Shown here: positions 1-5,882 of the stretch, one piece after another | Layout: the number at the start of each line of letters is the position of its first letter | Position numbering within the stretch: the first letter of the stretch is position 1 | Origin: UBA699 sp050261915 | Lineage (GTDB): Bacteria > Bacillota > Clostridia > Clostridiales > Clostridiaceae | Direction of reading: 5' to 3' | Assembly (NCBI GenBank): GCA_050261915.1 | Contig: JBLNDT010000022.1 | Span: forward strand, 1-8,682 | DNA length: 8,682 nucleotides | The notes under the pieces: generated by a model | What the model saw: the letters and a program-made list of their open reading frames with translations, nothing else | Databases searched by the model: none | Told to the model about the DNA's origin: nothing | Position numbers and translations under genes: made by a program

Positions 1-401
1 TAGCAAATTATTTTTGGACGGAATCAATTAAAAATATTAACTCTGAACTAAGTGAGTCTGAGGTAAAAAAGTTTAGCAGTCAAGACTATTACTACCTTAC
101 AACTATTTATTATATGAATAACCCTAATTTTTCAGAGGTTGCAGAAAAACTAAATTTAACAAAGCCGGCAATATCAGTTATAGCCGCCAAATTGTCAAAG
201 ATGGGATTGTTAGAAAAAATCCAATCAAAGGAAGACAAACGTGTATATCATATGGCTGTAACTAAAAAAGGCAGGAGGATTGTTGAAGGGGATGAAGAGT
301 CCTACAGAAGGATAGAAGCATTGATTAAAAATATTATAGGAGATGAAAATAAATACAAATACATAGAGAGTATTCTTGAGGAAATAGTAAAAAAACTATA
401 A
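1..401 (+). CDS. MarR-family transcriptional regulator, 5'-truncated by window edge
   Basis: The reading frame is open from base 3 to the TAA at 399-401, so the gene starts left of the window; the ATG at 114 lies inside the winged-helix domain and is not the real start. The visible 132 residues hold the C-terminal part of a MarR-type DNA-binding domain: a helix ending DYYYLTTIYYM, the helix-turn-helix (SEVAEKLNLTKPAISVIAAKL), then the wing with the typical KMGLLEKIQSKEDKRVYHMAVTKKG pattern (D and R of the DKR wing motif present), followed by a C-terminal dimerisation helix. Family members are usually about 140-150 residues, so only a short N-terminal helix is missing. MarR proteins are dimeric cytoplasmic repressors that often sense small lipophilic or phenolic molecules and control the adjacent gene. 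The SDR-like gene follows after 19 nt on the same strand, so co-transcription and regulation of that gene are likely. The ligand is unknown. Confidence 0.9.
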   Translation, partial: ANYFWTESIKNINSELSESEVKKFSSQDYYYLTTIYYMNNPNFSEVAEKLNLTKPAISVIAAKLSKMGLLEKIQSKEDKRVYHMAVTKKGRRIVEGDEESYRRIEALIKNIIGDENKYKYIESILEEIVKKL

Positions 402-420
402 CGGAAATGGAGGTTTTAAT

Positions 421-1515
421 ATGTCAAAAAATATAGAAACTAAGTCAGTTGTTATAATTGGGGCAACTGGGGGCTTGGGTTCAGGCTTCGCAAGAGCCTT
501 AGCAGAAAAAGGTGCAAAACTTCTCCTAGTTGGCAGGAATGCAGAAAAACTTAACGCAGTGAAAAATAGCTTGCGTGGCGATATAAATATAGCCATTTCC
601 GATTTAACTGATCTATCCACTTTAGAAGAATTATCAAATAGGATAAAAGAGTGGTCCCCTGAAGTTGACCTAATAATTAATGCCTCAGGGTATGATGTGA
701 GAAAATCACTAGAAGATCATAGTATAGATGAAATAAAAAAATTGATTGATATAAATCTAATGGGAACCATTTTGATAACAAAAACATTAATGAAAAATCT
801 TAAAGATATAAATGGTAGTACAATGATTCATATAGGGGGATTTGGTGACGGAAGAATGGCTTTCCCATACTATTCAGTTGATGTGGCTACCCGAGCTGGT
901 GTTTTTACCTTTATTGAATCAGTGAATAGAGAAATGGAAACAGAAGGGAAGAAAATTCGAATAACATACTTTTGTCCGAGTCCAGCAGAGACTGAAGCTG
1001 AAAGGCCTTATCATAATCTATGGAGAAAGATGGGGATTAGGATTGTTTCTGTTGAAAAGGTGGCCGAAGAACTAATAAAAATTTATGAAAAGAAAATGAC
1101 GGTAGGTATTATGGGAGGAAAAACAACTGTAATATTTGCAAAGCTAAATTCGGTAATGCCAAAACTGGCAGATCTAATTATCATGAAAAGATATGGAAAA
1201 ATGTTAAGGGAATATCTATACAGTAAAAACGAAGCAAATAATGGTGTTGATATAAAAAGCAGAACATCCGGTAATTTCTTGAGTAAAATAGCTGTGGTAC
1301 TGTTGATTTTGTCATTTGTGTTTTATGGATCAGCTTTTTTGCTTATACCCTTATCACTGCCTTACAAAGCTATGATAATACCTGGATTAATTATTCTTGG
1401 TGAATTTGTATGGTGGCTTGGGGTTGCCATTGTAGGTAAACAGGCAGTCACAAAATACAGGAAATTTTTAAATCCATGCAATTGGTGCAGAGGCAATAGC
1501 AGTAAATCTTTTTAA
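421..1515 (+). CDS. SDR-fold protein with degenerate active site and C-terminal two-helix membrane tail
   Basis: 364 residues; ATG start with GGAGG at 409-413 and a 7-nt spacer. Residues 9-250 form a short-chain dehydrogenase/reductase Rossmann fold: nucleotide-binding G14-x3-G18-x-G20, an NNAG-like NASG at 87-90, and N112 in INLMG. The catalytic residues are not where expected. The segment that normally reads S...YxxxK reads IGGFGDGRMAFPYYSVDVATR, so Ser is G140, Tyr is D154 and Lys is R158 by my alignment. It may be a non-catalytic nucleotide-binding protein or use a changed chemistry. After residue 280 a tail adds two hydrophobic helices (about 290-309 and 317-338) and ends VGKQAVTKYRKFLNPCNWC. 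This closely resembles the short 'transporter suffix' domain that I recall at the C terminus of some MFS transporters, so the protein is probably membrane-bound with the SDR domain in the cytoplasm. It is the second gene of a MarR-SDR unit. The substrate is unknown. Confidence 0.88.
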   Translation: MSKNIETKSVVIIGATGGLGSGFARALAEKGAKLLLVGRNAEKLNAVKNSLRGDINIAISDLTDLSTLEELSNRIKEWSPEVDLIINASGYDVRKSLEDHSIDEIKKLIDINLMGTILITKTLMKNLKDINGSTMIHIGGFGDGRMAFPYYSVDVATRAGVFTFIESVNREMETEGKKIRITYFCPSPAETEAERPYHNLWRKMGIRIVSVEKVAEELIKIYEKKMTVGIMGGKTTVIFAKLNSVMPKLADLIIMKRYGKMLREYLYSKNEANNGVDIKSRTSGNFLSKIAVVLLILSFVFYGSAFLLIPLSLPYKAMIIPGLIILGEFVWWLGVAIVGKQAVTKYRKFLNPCNWCRGNSSKSF

Positions 1516-1555
1516 AACCAGGCACCTTTCAAATTCTGAGCAAACTTATATTTTG

Positions 1556-1564
1556 TGGTATAAT
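1556..1564 (+). promoter_or_regulatory. Extended -10 promoter candidate for the two-component operon
   Basis: TGGTATAAT at 1556-1564 is a perfect extended -10 element (TG, one base, TATAAT), 39 nt before the response-regulator start and 41 nt after the SDR stop. No good -35 is seen at 16-18 bp; TTCTGA at 1534-1539 lies 19 bp away and is weak, which fits an extended -10 promoter. No terminator is visible after the SDR gene, so read-through from upstream is also possible. Confidence 0.5.
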
Positions 1565-1603
1565 TGGGAATAGGATCAAAATTAAATTAAAGGTGATTGA
1601 GAA

Positions 1604-2293
1604 ATGGCAAGAATACTTATTATTGAAGATGATGAGCAGATATATAGATTATTGGAACTTGAGCTAAAACATAAAGGATATGAGCCTGAAATTGCTGTAG
1701 ATGGTAATATTGGATTGCAAAAACTTCAATCTGATCATTATGATATTGTACTACTTGATATAATGCTTCCAGGGATTGATGGAATAGAGGTATGTAGAAG
1801 AATAAGAGTTTTTTCTGAGGTTACAATAATTATGCTTACTGCAAAAGATGATTTGGTAAGCAAGGTTATGGCATTGGACATTGGAGCGGATGATTATGTT
1901 ACCAAGCCTTTTGCTATTGAAGAAATATTGGCAAGAATTAGGGCAGCGTTACGCAGAAATGAAGGCAGCACCGAAAAAAGCAGCCAGCTTCGTATTGATG
2001 AATTAATAATGTATATAGATAAACGGGAGGTTATCAGGGAAGGACAGGTTATACACTTATCAAAAAAAGAATTTGATATATTGGAGTGTTTAATGAGAAA
2101 TAAGGATGTTGTTCTTTCCAGAGAAACCTTGTTGGAAAATATATGGGGATATGATTTTATGGGGGAGTCTAATACAGTAGATGTATATATAAGGTACCTC
2201 CGAAGTAAAGTAGACGATCCTTTTGAAAAAAAGTTAATACATACTTATAGAGGTGTTGGATACGCAATAAAGGAAAATAGTGATGCAATATAA
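1604..2293 (+). CDS. OmpR/PhoB-family response regulator
   Basis: 229 residues, the normal length for the family. The ATG has AGGTGA at 1591-1596 with a 7-nt spacer. Residues 1-118 are a receiver domain with the acidic pocket D9/D10, phospho-acceptor D52 (LLDIMLPGIDG), switch T79 (MLTA) and K101 (TKPF). Residues about 130-225 are a winged-helix DNA-binding domain with the usual KEFDILECL, SRETLLENIWG and VDVYIRYLRSK segments, ending HTYRGVGYAIK. When phosphorylated by its partner it should dimerise and bind direct-repeat sites. The next gene, a histidine kinase, overlaps its last codons, so the two are translationally coupled. The receiver start (ILIIEDDEQIYRLLELEL) reads like ArlR/YkoG-type regulators of Firmicutes, but the target genes and signal cannot be named from this window. 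Confidence 0.95.
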   Translation: MARILIIEDDEQIYRLLELELKHKGYEPEIAVDGNIGLQKLQSDHYDIVLLDIMLPGIDGIEVCRRIRVFSEVTIIMLTAKDDLVSKVMALDIGADDYVTKPFAIEEILARIRAALRRNEGSTEKSSQLRIDELIMYIDKREVIREGQVIHLSKKEFDILECLMRNKDVVLSRETLLENIWGYDFMGESNTVDVYIRYLRSKVDDPFEKKLIHTYRGVGYAIKENSDAI

Positions 2294-3662
2294 AGGGTTC
2301 AGAAATATGAAGATATCATATAAAATTGCTTTAACACATGCATTAATGTTTCTTCTTTTGCAAATCATCATATGCTCCATCCTTCTATATTTCATAAGGA
2401 TATACTATCCTATTGAAGCAACATATCAAGTACAGACTTTAGTAGATGAAATAAGTGAAAATGTAAGGTTATATAATAAACCCTTGGATGGTCTTTCTAA
2501 AAATGAAATAGTTCCAGCGGTTTCATCAAAACACAAAGTATATATAATTGCAACGGATTTAAACGGAAACAGGTTAATGGAATATGGCGAATTGAATTTT
2601 CATCCCGGCCTAACACAGCCGTATAATCAAATCATTAGAGAAAATAAAAAAAATGTGCATCTTATTTATTGCAATAGTATGATTAAGACAGCTAAAAATC
2701 AGGACATTCTATTACAGGTTTCTATAGATATAACACAACATTTAGAGTTTAATACTACTCTCTTTAAAGTATTACTCATATTAACCGTATTTGGATTTGT
2801 TATATCAATATTTACCGGATTTATTGCCAGCCGGATAGTTTTAAAACCCATATCAAAGGTTATTAAAACAGCACAAACCATAAATGCGGATAACCTAAAT
2901 ATGCGAATTGAAACAAACAATGCAAAGGATGAACTAAATGAGTTGTCAATTACCTTAAACAACATGGTTGACAGGCTTCAGGACTCTTTTGAAAAACAGG
3001 AACAATTGATTTCGGATGTTTCCCATGAACTAAAAACTCCCATTTCAGTTATTAAGGGATATACCAGCCTTTTAGAACGATGGGGAACAGAAGACCCTGC
3101 CATCATGCAGGAATCCATCACAAGAATAGGTAAAGAGTCTGAACACATGACTAAAATCGTAGGTGATTTGCTATTTCTTGCTAGAAAAGACAAAGGGTCC
3201 TTGCACTTAGATAAAATAAAATTTGACATGAATGAATTGGTTGATGAAATTATTAATGAAACAAATATTATCACTGGTAATTGCAGCGTTTCCAGTCCTG
3301 AAAATGATATCTGCTCTTACTTTGGAGACTATAGGCTGATAAAACAGCTGCTTCGGATTCTAATAGATAATAGTATTAAATATTCTATTGATAAGTGTAA
3401 AGTTATGGTTTACTCAATATTCGAAGGAAACCATTTGAAGATGGTTGTAGAGGATAATGGAATAGGTATACCACAAGATAAAATAGAAAAGATATTTGAT
3501 AGATTTTATCGGGTGGACAAGGCAAGAACAAGAAACAAAGGAGGATGCGGACTTGGCTTGCCAATCGCAAAAGCTATTGTTGAAGCTCATAATGGCAAGA
3601 TTAAAGCAGAAAGCGAATTGGGAAAATGGACAAAAATTATTATTGAGTTACCCTTTGCATAA
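2283..3662 (+). CDS. Sensor histidine kinase, HAMP-containing, partner of the upstream regulator
   Basis: Numbered from a possible GTG at 2280 (460 aa), the protein has a membrane helix at about 16-39, an extracytoplasmic sensor region at about 40-158, a second helix at about 162-182 and a HAMP domain at about 183-236. A HisKA domain follows with H249 in SHELKTP, then an HATPase domain with the N box at N364, D392-N-G-I-G and GGCGLGLPIA at 421-430. All motifs for autophosphorylation are present. The start is ambiguous: GTG 2280 and ATG 2283 share AAAGGA at 2269-2274, while ATG 2307 has its own AAAGGG at 2292-2297. The gene overlaps the response-regulator stop by 11 nt if ATG 2283 is used. Its stop codon lies inside the following terminator. 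Organisation and length resemble ArlS/YkoH-type kinases. The signal is unknown. Confidence 0.93.
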   Translation: MQYKGFRNMKISYKIALTHALMFLLLQIIICSILLYFIRIYYPIEATYQVQTLVDEISENVRLYNKPLDGLSKNEIVPAVSSKHKVYIIATDLNGNRLMEYGELNFHPGLTQPYNQIIRENKKNVHLIYCNSMIKTAKNQDILLQVSIDITQHLEFNTTLFKVLLILTVFGFVISIFTGFIASRIVLKPISKVIKTAQTINADNLNMRIETNNAKDELNELSITLNNMVDRLQDSFEKQEQLISDVSHELKTPISVIKGYTSLLERWGTEDPAIMQESITRIGKESEHMTKIVGDLLFLARKDKGSLHLDKIKFDMNELVDEIINETNIITGNCSVSSPENDICSYFGDYRLIKQLLRILIDNSIKYSIDKCKVMVYSIFEGNHLKMVVEDNGIGIPQDKIEKIFDRFYRVDKARTRNKGGCGLGLPIAKAIVEAHNGKIKAESELGKWTKIIIELPFA

Positions 3663-3681
3663 TTGCAAGGGGTATTTTTTT
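3649..3681 (+). terminator. Rho-independent terminator of the two-component operon
   Basis: Left arm TACCCTTTGCA (3649-3659), loop TAAT (3660-3663), right arm TGCAAGGGGTA (3664-3674), then seven T (3675-3681). The stem has 11 pairs with one G-U. The left arm encodes the last residues of the kinase, and its stop codon (3660-3662) lies in the loop. Confidence 0.88.
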
Positions 3682-3691
3682 AATGAAACTC

Positions 3692-3720
3692 TAATGTTTA
3701 AATAATTAAAGTTTAATGTT
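3692..3720. repeat. Direct repeat TAATGTT spaced 22 bp upstream of the M20 gene
   Basis: TAATGTT occurs at 3692-3698 and 3714-3720, start to start 22 bp (two helical turns), with the small dyad TTTAA/TTAAA between them. The spacing would suit tandem binding of an OmpR-family regulator such as the one encoded just upstream. The region is very AT-rich, so chance is a real alternative. Confidence 0.3.
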
Positions 3721-3733
3721 AATATTTTATACT
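3706..3733 (+). promoter_or_regulatory. Weak sigma-A-like promoter candidate for the M20 peptidase
   Basis: TTAAAG (3706-3711), a 16-bp gap, and TATACT (3728-3733). TATAGT at 3739-3744 is an alternative -10. A promoter is expected here because a strong terminator precedes the gene and the coding sequence starts at 3767. The -35 match is poor, which would fit activator dependence. Confidence 0.3.
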
Positions 3734-3753
3734 CCTTTTATAGTATGTTTATT

Positions 3754-3760
3754 AGGAGGG
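3754..3760 (+). promoter_or_regulatory. Shine-Dalgarno site that fixes a TTG start
   Basis: AGGAGGG at 3754-3760 is followed after 6 nt by TTG (3767-3769), then AAA AAG. The in-frame ATG at 3716 has no comparable site upstream and would place this strong site inside the coding sequence. Confidence 0.8.
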
Positions 3761-3766
3761 TTTATT

Positions 3767-5218
3767 TTGAAAAAGTTTATATTTCTTATACTTATTTGTG
3801 TTGGACTTCTTGTTTTAATTATTGCTACAAGAAGCGTAATGTTTGCTTCAAAGCAGGAGAATGCAGAACCTGCTGGTAATTTTTTTATAAATACAGATCA
3901 ATTAGCCTATAATATGTCGGAGGCAATTAAATTCAAAACTATTTCATATGATCAAAAAAATAAATTTAATGGAAATGAGTTTACTGCGTATAACAAGTTT
4001 TTAGAGACAACATACCCAAATGCTCATAAGGTGCTTCAAAAAGAAGTGATAAATAATTACAGCTTGTTATACACATGGAAAGGGTCAGATGAAAATCTGA
4101 AGCCTATCTTATTAATATCACATACAGATGTTGTTCCTGCAGAGAGTAAATGGGAGCAAGAACCTTTTTCGGGAATAATAAAAGACGGTTTTGTATGGGG
4201 ACGAGGTGCACTAGATAATAAATCTGCTACCATTAGTGCATTTGAAGCAATTGAGAGTTTAGCTAAGGAAGGCTTTAGTCCTAATCGAACAATTTACTTT
4301 GCTATCGGACATGATGAAGAATTGGTAGGACCTGAAGGCGCAGGCAAGACTGCGGAACTATTAAAGTCACGTGGAATAAGGTTTGATTACATTTTAGATG
4401 AAGGTGGTATTATTTCGGAGAATATTCTGCCGGTATCATCACCGGTTGCATTGGTGGGAATTGCAGAAAAGGGATATATAAGCTTGGAATTATCCGTTGA
4501 AGGTGAAGAAGGACATGCCTCAATTCCTCCTAAGAATACCTCCATTGGTATTTTGTCTGAGGCTGTTTGTAAAATTGAAAAAGGTAAAATGCCAGGGGGC
4601 AGCAATGCTGTCACTGATAAAATGTTTGAATATCTGGGGCCGGAAATGCCCTTACCAAACAGAATTATATTCGCTAATATATGGTTATTTAACGGATTAG
4701 TAGAGAAGCAATTGGAAAAATCTCCATCTTCCAATGCAATTATCAATAATACAGCGGCTGTAACCATGATACAGGGAGGAATAAAAGAAAACATTCTACC
4801 AAATCAAGCAAAGGCTGTTATTAATTTCAGAGCATTACCCGGTTATAGAACTGAGGATGTTTTAAACTATGTTAAAAAAACAATTAATAATGAAAAGGTA
4901 AAAGTTAAAGTAATTGGACATACAAGTGAACCATCAAAAATATCTTCTACAGATTCCGAGGGGTTCAAAACCATTGAATATTCCATAAGGCAGACATTCC
5001 CGGACACTATAGTGGCCCCATATTTACTTACAGGGGGAACAGATTCAGCACATTATGCTGATTTAAGTGAGAATATATACAGATTTAGCCCAATAATTGT
5101 AGATTCTGAGACATTAAAATCAATACATTCAAATAATGAAAAGATATCAATAAAAAATCTGGAACAGAGTGTTAAATGTTATAGACAGATAATAATCAAT
5201 TCCTGTATAAAAAATTAA
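3767..5218 (+). CDS. Membrane-anchored M20-family metallopeptidase (carboxypeptidase S / PM20D1-like)
   Basis: 483 residues from TTG 3767, chosen because of the strong AGGAGGG upstream; ATG 3716 would add 17 residues. An N-terminal KKF plus hydrophobic helix (about residues 4-20) looks like an uncleaved anchor or signal peptide, putting the catalytic domain outside the cell. Motifs of di-zinc M20 enzymes are complete: H119-x-D121 (SHTDVVP), D150 (GRGALDNKS), E184-E185 (GHDEELVGPEG), D211 (LDEGG) and H429 (GGTDSAHYADL). A dimerisation lid lies between about 235 and 375. These motifs and the length match the carboxypeptidase S/PM20D1 branch, whose members cleave dipeptides or N-acyl amino acids. 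Which of these substrates applies here cannot be told. It stands alone between two terminators, downstream of the two-component operon, so regulation by that system is possible but unproven. Confidence 0.9.
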   Translation: MKKFIFLILICVGLLVLIIATRSVMFASKQENAEPAGNFFINTDQLAYNMSEAIKFKTISYDQKNKFNGNEFTAYNKFLETTYPNAHKVLQKEVINNYSLLYTWKGSDENLKPILLISHTDVVPAESKWEQEPFSGIIKDGFVWGRGALDNKSATISAFEAIESLAKEGFSPNRTIYFAIGHDEELVGPEGAGKTAELLKSRGIRFDYILDEGGIISENILPVSSPVALVGIAEKGYISLELSVEGEEGHASIPPKNTSIGILSEAVCKIEKGKMPGGSNAVTDKMFEYLGPEMPLPNRIIFANIWLFNGLVEKQLEKSPSSNAIINNTAAVTMIQGGIKENILPNQAKAVINFRALPGYRTEDVLNYVKKTINNEKVKVKVIGHTSEPSKISSTDSEGFKTIEYSIRQTFPDTIVAPYLLTGGTDSAHYADLSENIYRFSPIIVDSETLKSIHSNNEKISIKNLEQSVKCYRQIIINSCIKN

Positions 5219-5336
5219 TTCAAGAGCTAGATAAACTTACACAAATTCTTCCGATAGAGATTATGGGGTAGAATTCCGTAAGTGAAGATTTATAATCGAA
5301 TAATGAATTGATTTGTGAAAGAGAAACTTAACATAA

Positions 5337-5384
5337 GCATGAAAGAAATGCCGTAATAATTGGTAACTTTCATGCCTATTTTTT
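5337..5384 (+). terminator. Rho-independent terminator downstream of the M20 gene
   Basis: GCATGAAAG (5337-5345) pairs perfectly with CTTTCATGC (5367-5375). Inside the loop, TGCC (5349-5352) can pair with GGTA (5362-5365), extending the hairpin. Six T follow at 5379-5384. It lies about 120 nt after the M20 stop, so that transcript would have a long 3' untranslated region. Confidence 0.75.
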
Positions 5385-5408
5385 ATACTAAACTGTGGTT
5401 ACAAAACT

Positions 5409-5445
5409 AAATGGTAGCAACATATTTTACATGCTACTACCATTT
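5409..5445 (-). terminator. Bulged hairpin, probable terminator of the leftward toxin/immunity operon
   Basis: AAATGG (5409-5414) pairs with CCATTT (5440-5445), and TAGCA (5415-5419) with TGCTA (5432-5436), leaving a 3-nt bulge and a 12-nt loop. On the minus strand the hairpin runs into a T-rich tail (TTTAGTTTTG). It lies about 150 bp past the immunity gene stop. The interrupted T tract makes it weaker than the other terminators here. Confidence 0.5.
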
Positions 5446-5595
5446 TAAAATCACCGTAGGTTTTGTTCATCTACTTACTACAGAATTTAAGTTATACCTT
5501 TAGGTTCATATTATTTTTCTAATAAATTTTCATTTCTATATTTTATTAAAACTATAAATATATATAATATTAAAATGTATATATTAACATACTAA

Positions 5596-5865
5596 CTATT
5601 TTATTTTTCCTTCCCTCCTTAAATCATCAAATGATGCTTTGTCTGATATCATTCTATTATATAACTCAATACAAGCATCGTTCTCATTATCAAAATTATT
5701 AACATTTGATTCTAGACCTCTTTCAAAATAATATACACTCCAAGTATCGCCTTTTTTTTCAATACAAGTTTTCTGTTCCTTAGTATATTGAGGACCATAT
5801 AAATAATACCATGAATAAGGTATATCACCTTTTTCTAACAACTCTTCTAATTTATCAACGTTCAT
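5596..5865 (-). CDS. Candidate immunity protein for the TNT toxin
   Basis: 89 residues, no signal peptide or membrane helix, net acidic (18 D/E against 13 K/R by my count), so probably cytoplasmic. The ATG has AAGGAG at 5875-5880 with a 9-nt spacer. Visible features are an N-terminal amphipathic helix (VDKLEELLEKGDIP), a predicted beta segment around WSVYYFERG, and an acidic helix FDNENDACIELYNRM. I do not recognise it as a named Pfam immunity family and it does not look like the mycobacterial TNT antitoxin. The role is inferred from context: it lies 14 nt behind a toxin gene, is coupled to it by overlapping signals, and is small and acidic like many immunity proteins that plug toxin active sites. 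Hand-counted G+C is about 28%, below the 36% background, as is common for such cassettes. Confidence 0.72.
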   Translation of the reverse strand: MNVDKLEELLEKGDIPYSWYYLYGPQYTKEQKTCIEKKGDTWSVYYFERGLESNVNNFDNENDACIELYNRMISDKASFDDLRREGKIK

Positions 5866-5874
5866 ATTGCTATT

Positions 5875-5882
5875 CTCCTTTA
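5875..5882 (-). promoter_or_regulatory. Immunity-gene ribosome binding site overlapping the toxin stop codon
   Basis: On the minus strand the toxin TAA (5882-5880) shares a base with AAGGAG (5880-5875) that serves the immunity start at 5865. Ribosomes finishing the toxin would be placed to start the immunity protein, so the two products are likely made together. Confidence 0.7.

Larger units (their letters stand above)
5219..5595. other. Gene-free stretch between the M20 gene and the toxin/immunity pair
   Basis: 377 bp with no credible coding frame on either strand. It holds a rightward terminator at 5337-5384 and a bulged hairpin at 5409-5445 that could end the leftward transcript. A lone TATAAT at 5291-5296 has no convincing -35. 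The part from about 5500 to 5590 is extremely AT-rich and holds nothing recognisable. Confidence 0.7.

Noticed and set aside
396..620. Minus-strand open frame of 74 codons
   Set aside because: It lies opposite the start of a clear SDR-like gene with a good ribosome binding site. The translated product resembles no family and looks like an antisense shadow.
2699..3274. Two minus-strand open frames (2699-2965 and 2978-3274)
   Set aside because: Both are antisense to the HAMP and HisKA parts of the histidine kinase, whose motifs are unmistakable.
3496..3705. Plus-strand open frame of 69 codons in another frame
   Set aside because: It overlaps the kinase ATP-binding domain and runs through the terminator, with no ribosome binding site or family resemblance.
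4387..4794. Overlapping open frames on both strands within the M20 gene
   Set aside because: They cover the conserved M20 domain in the wrong frame or strand; shadows.
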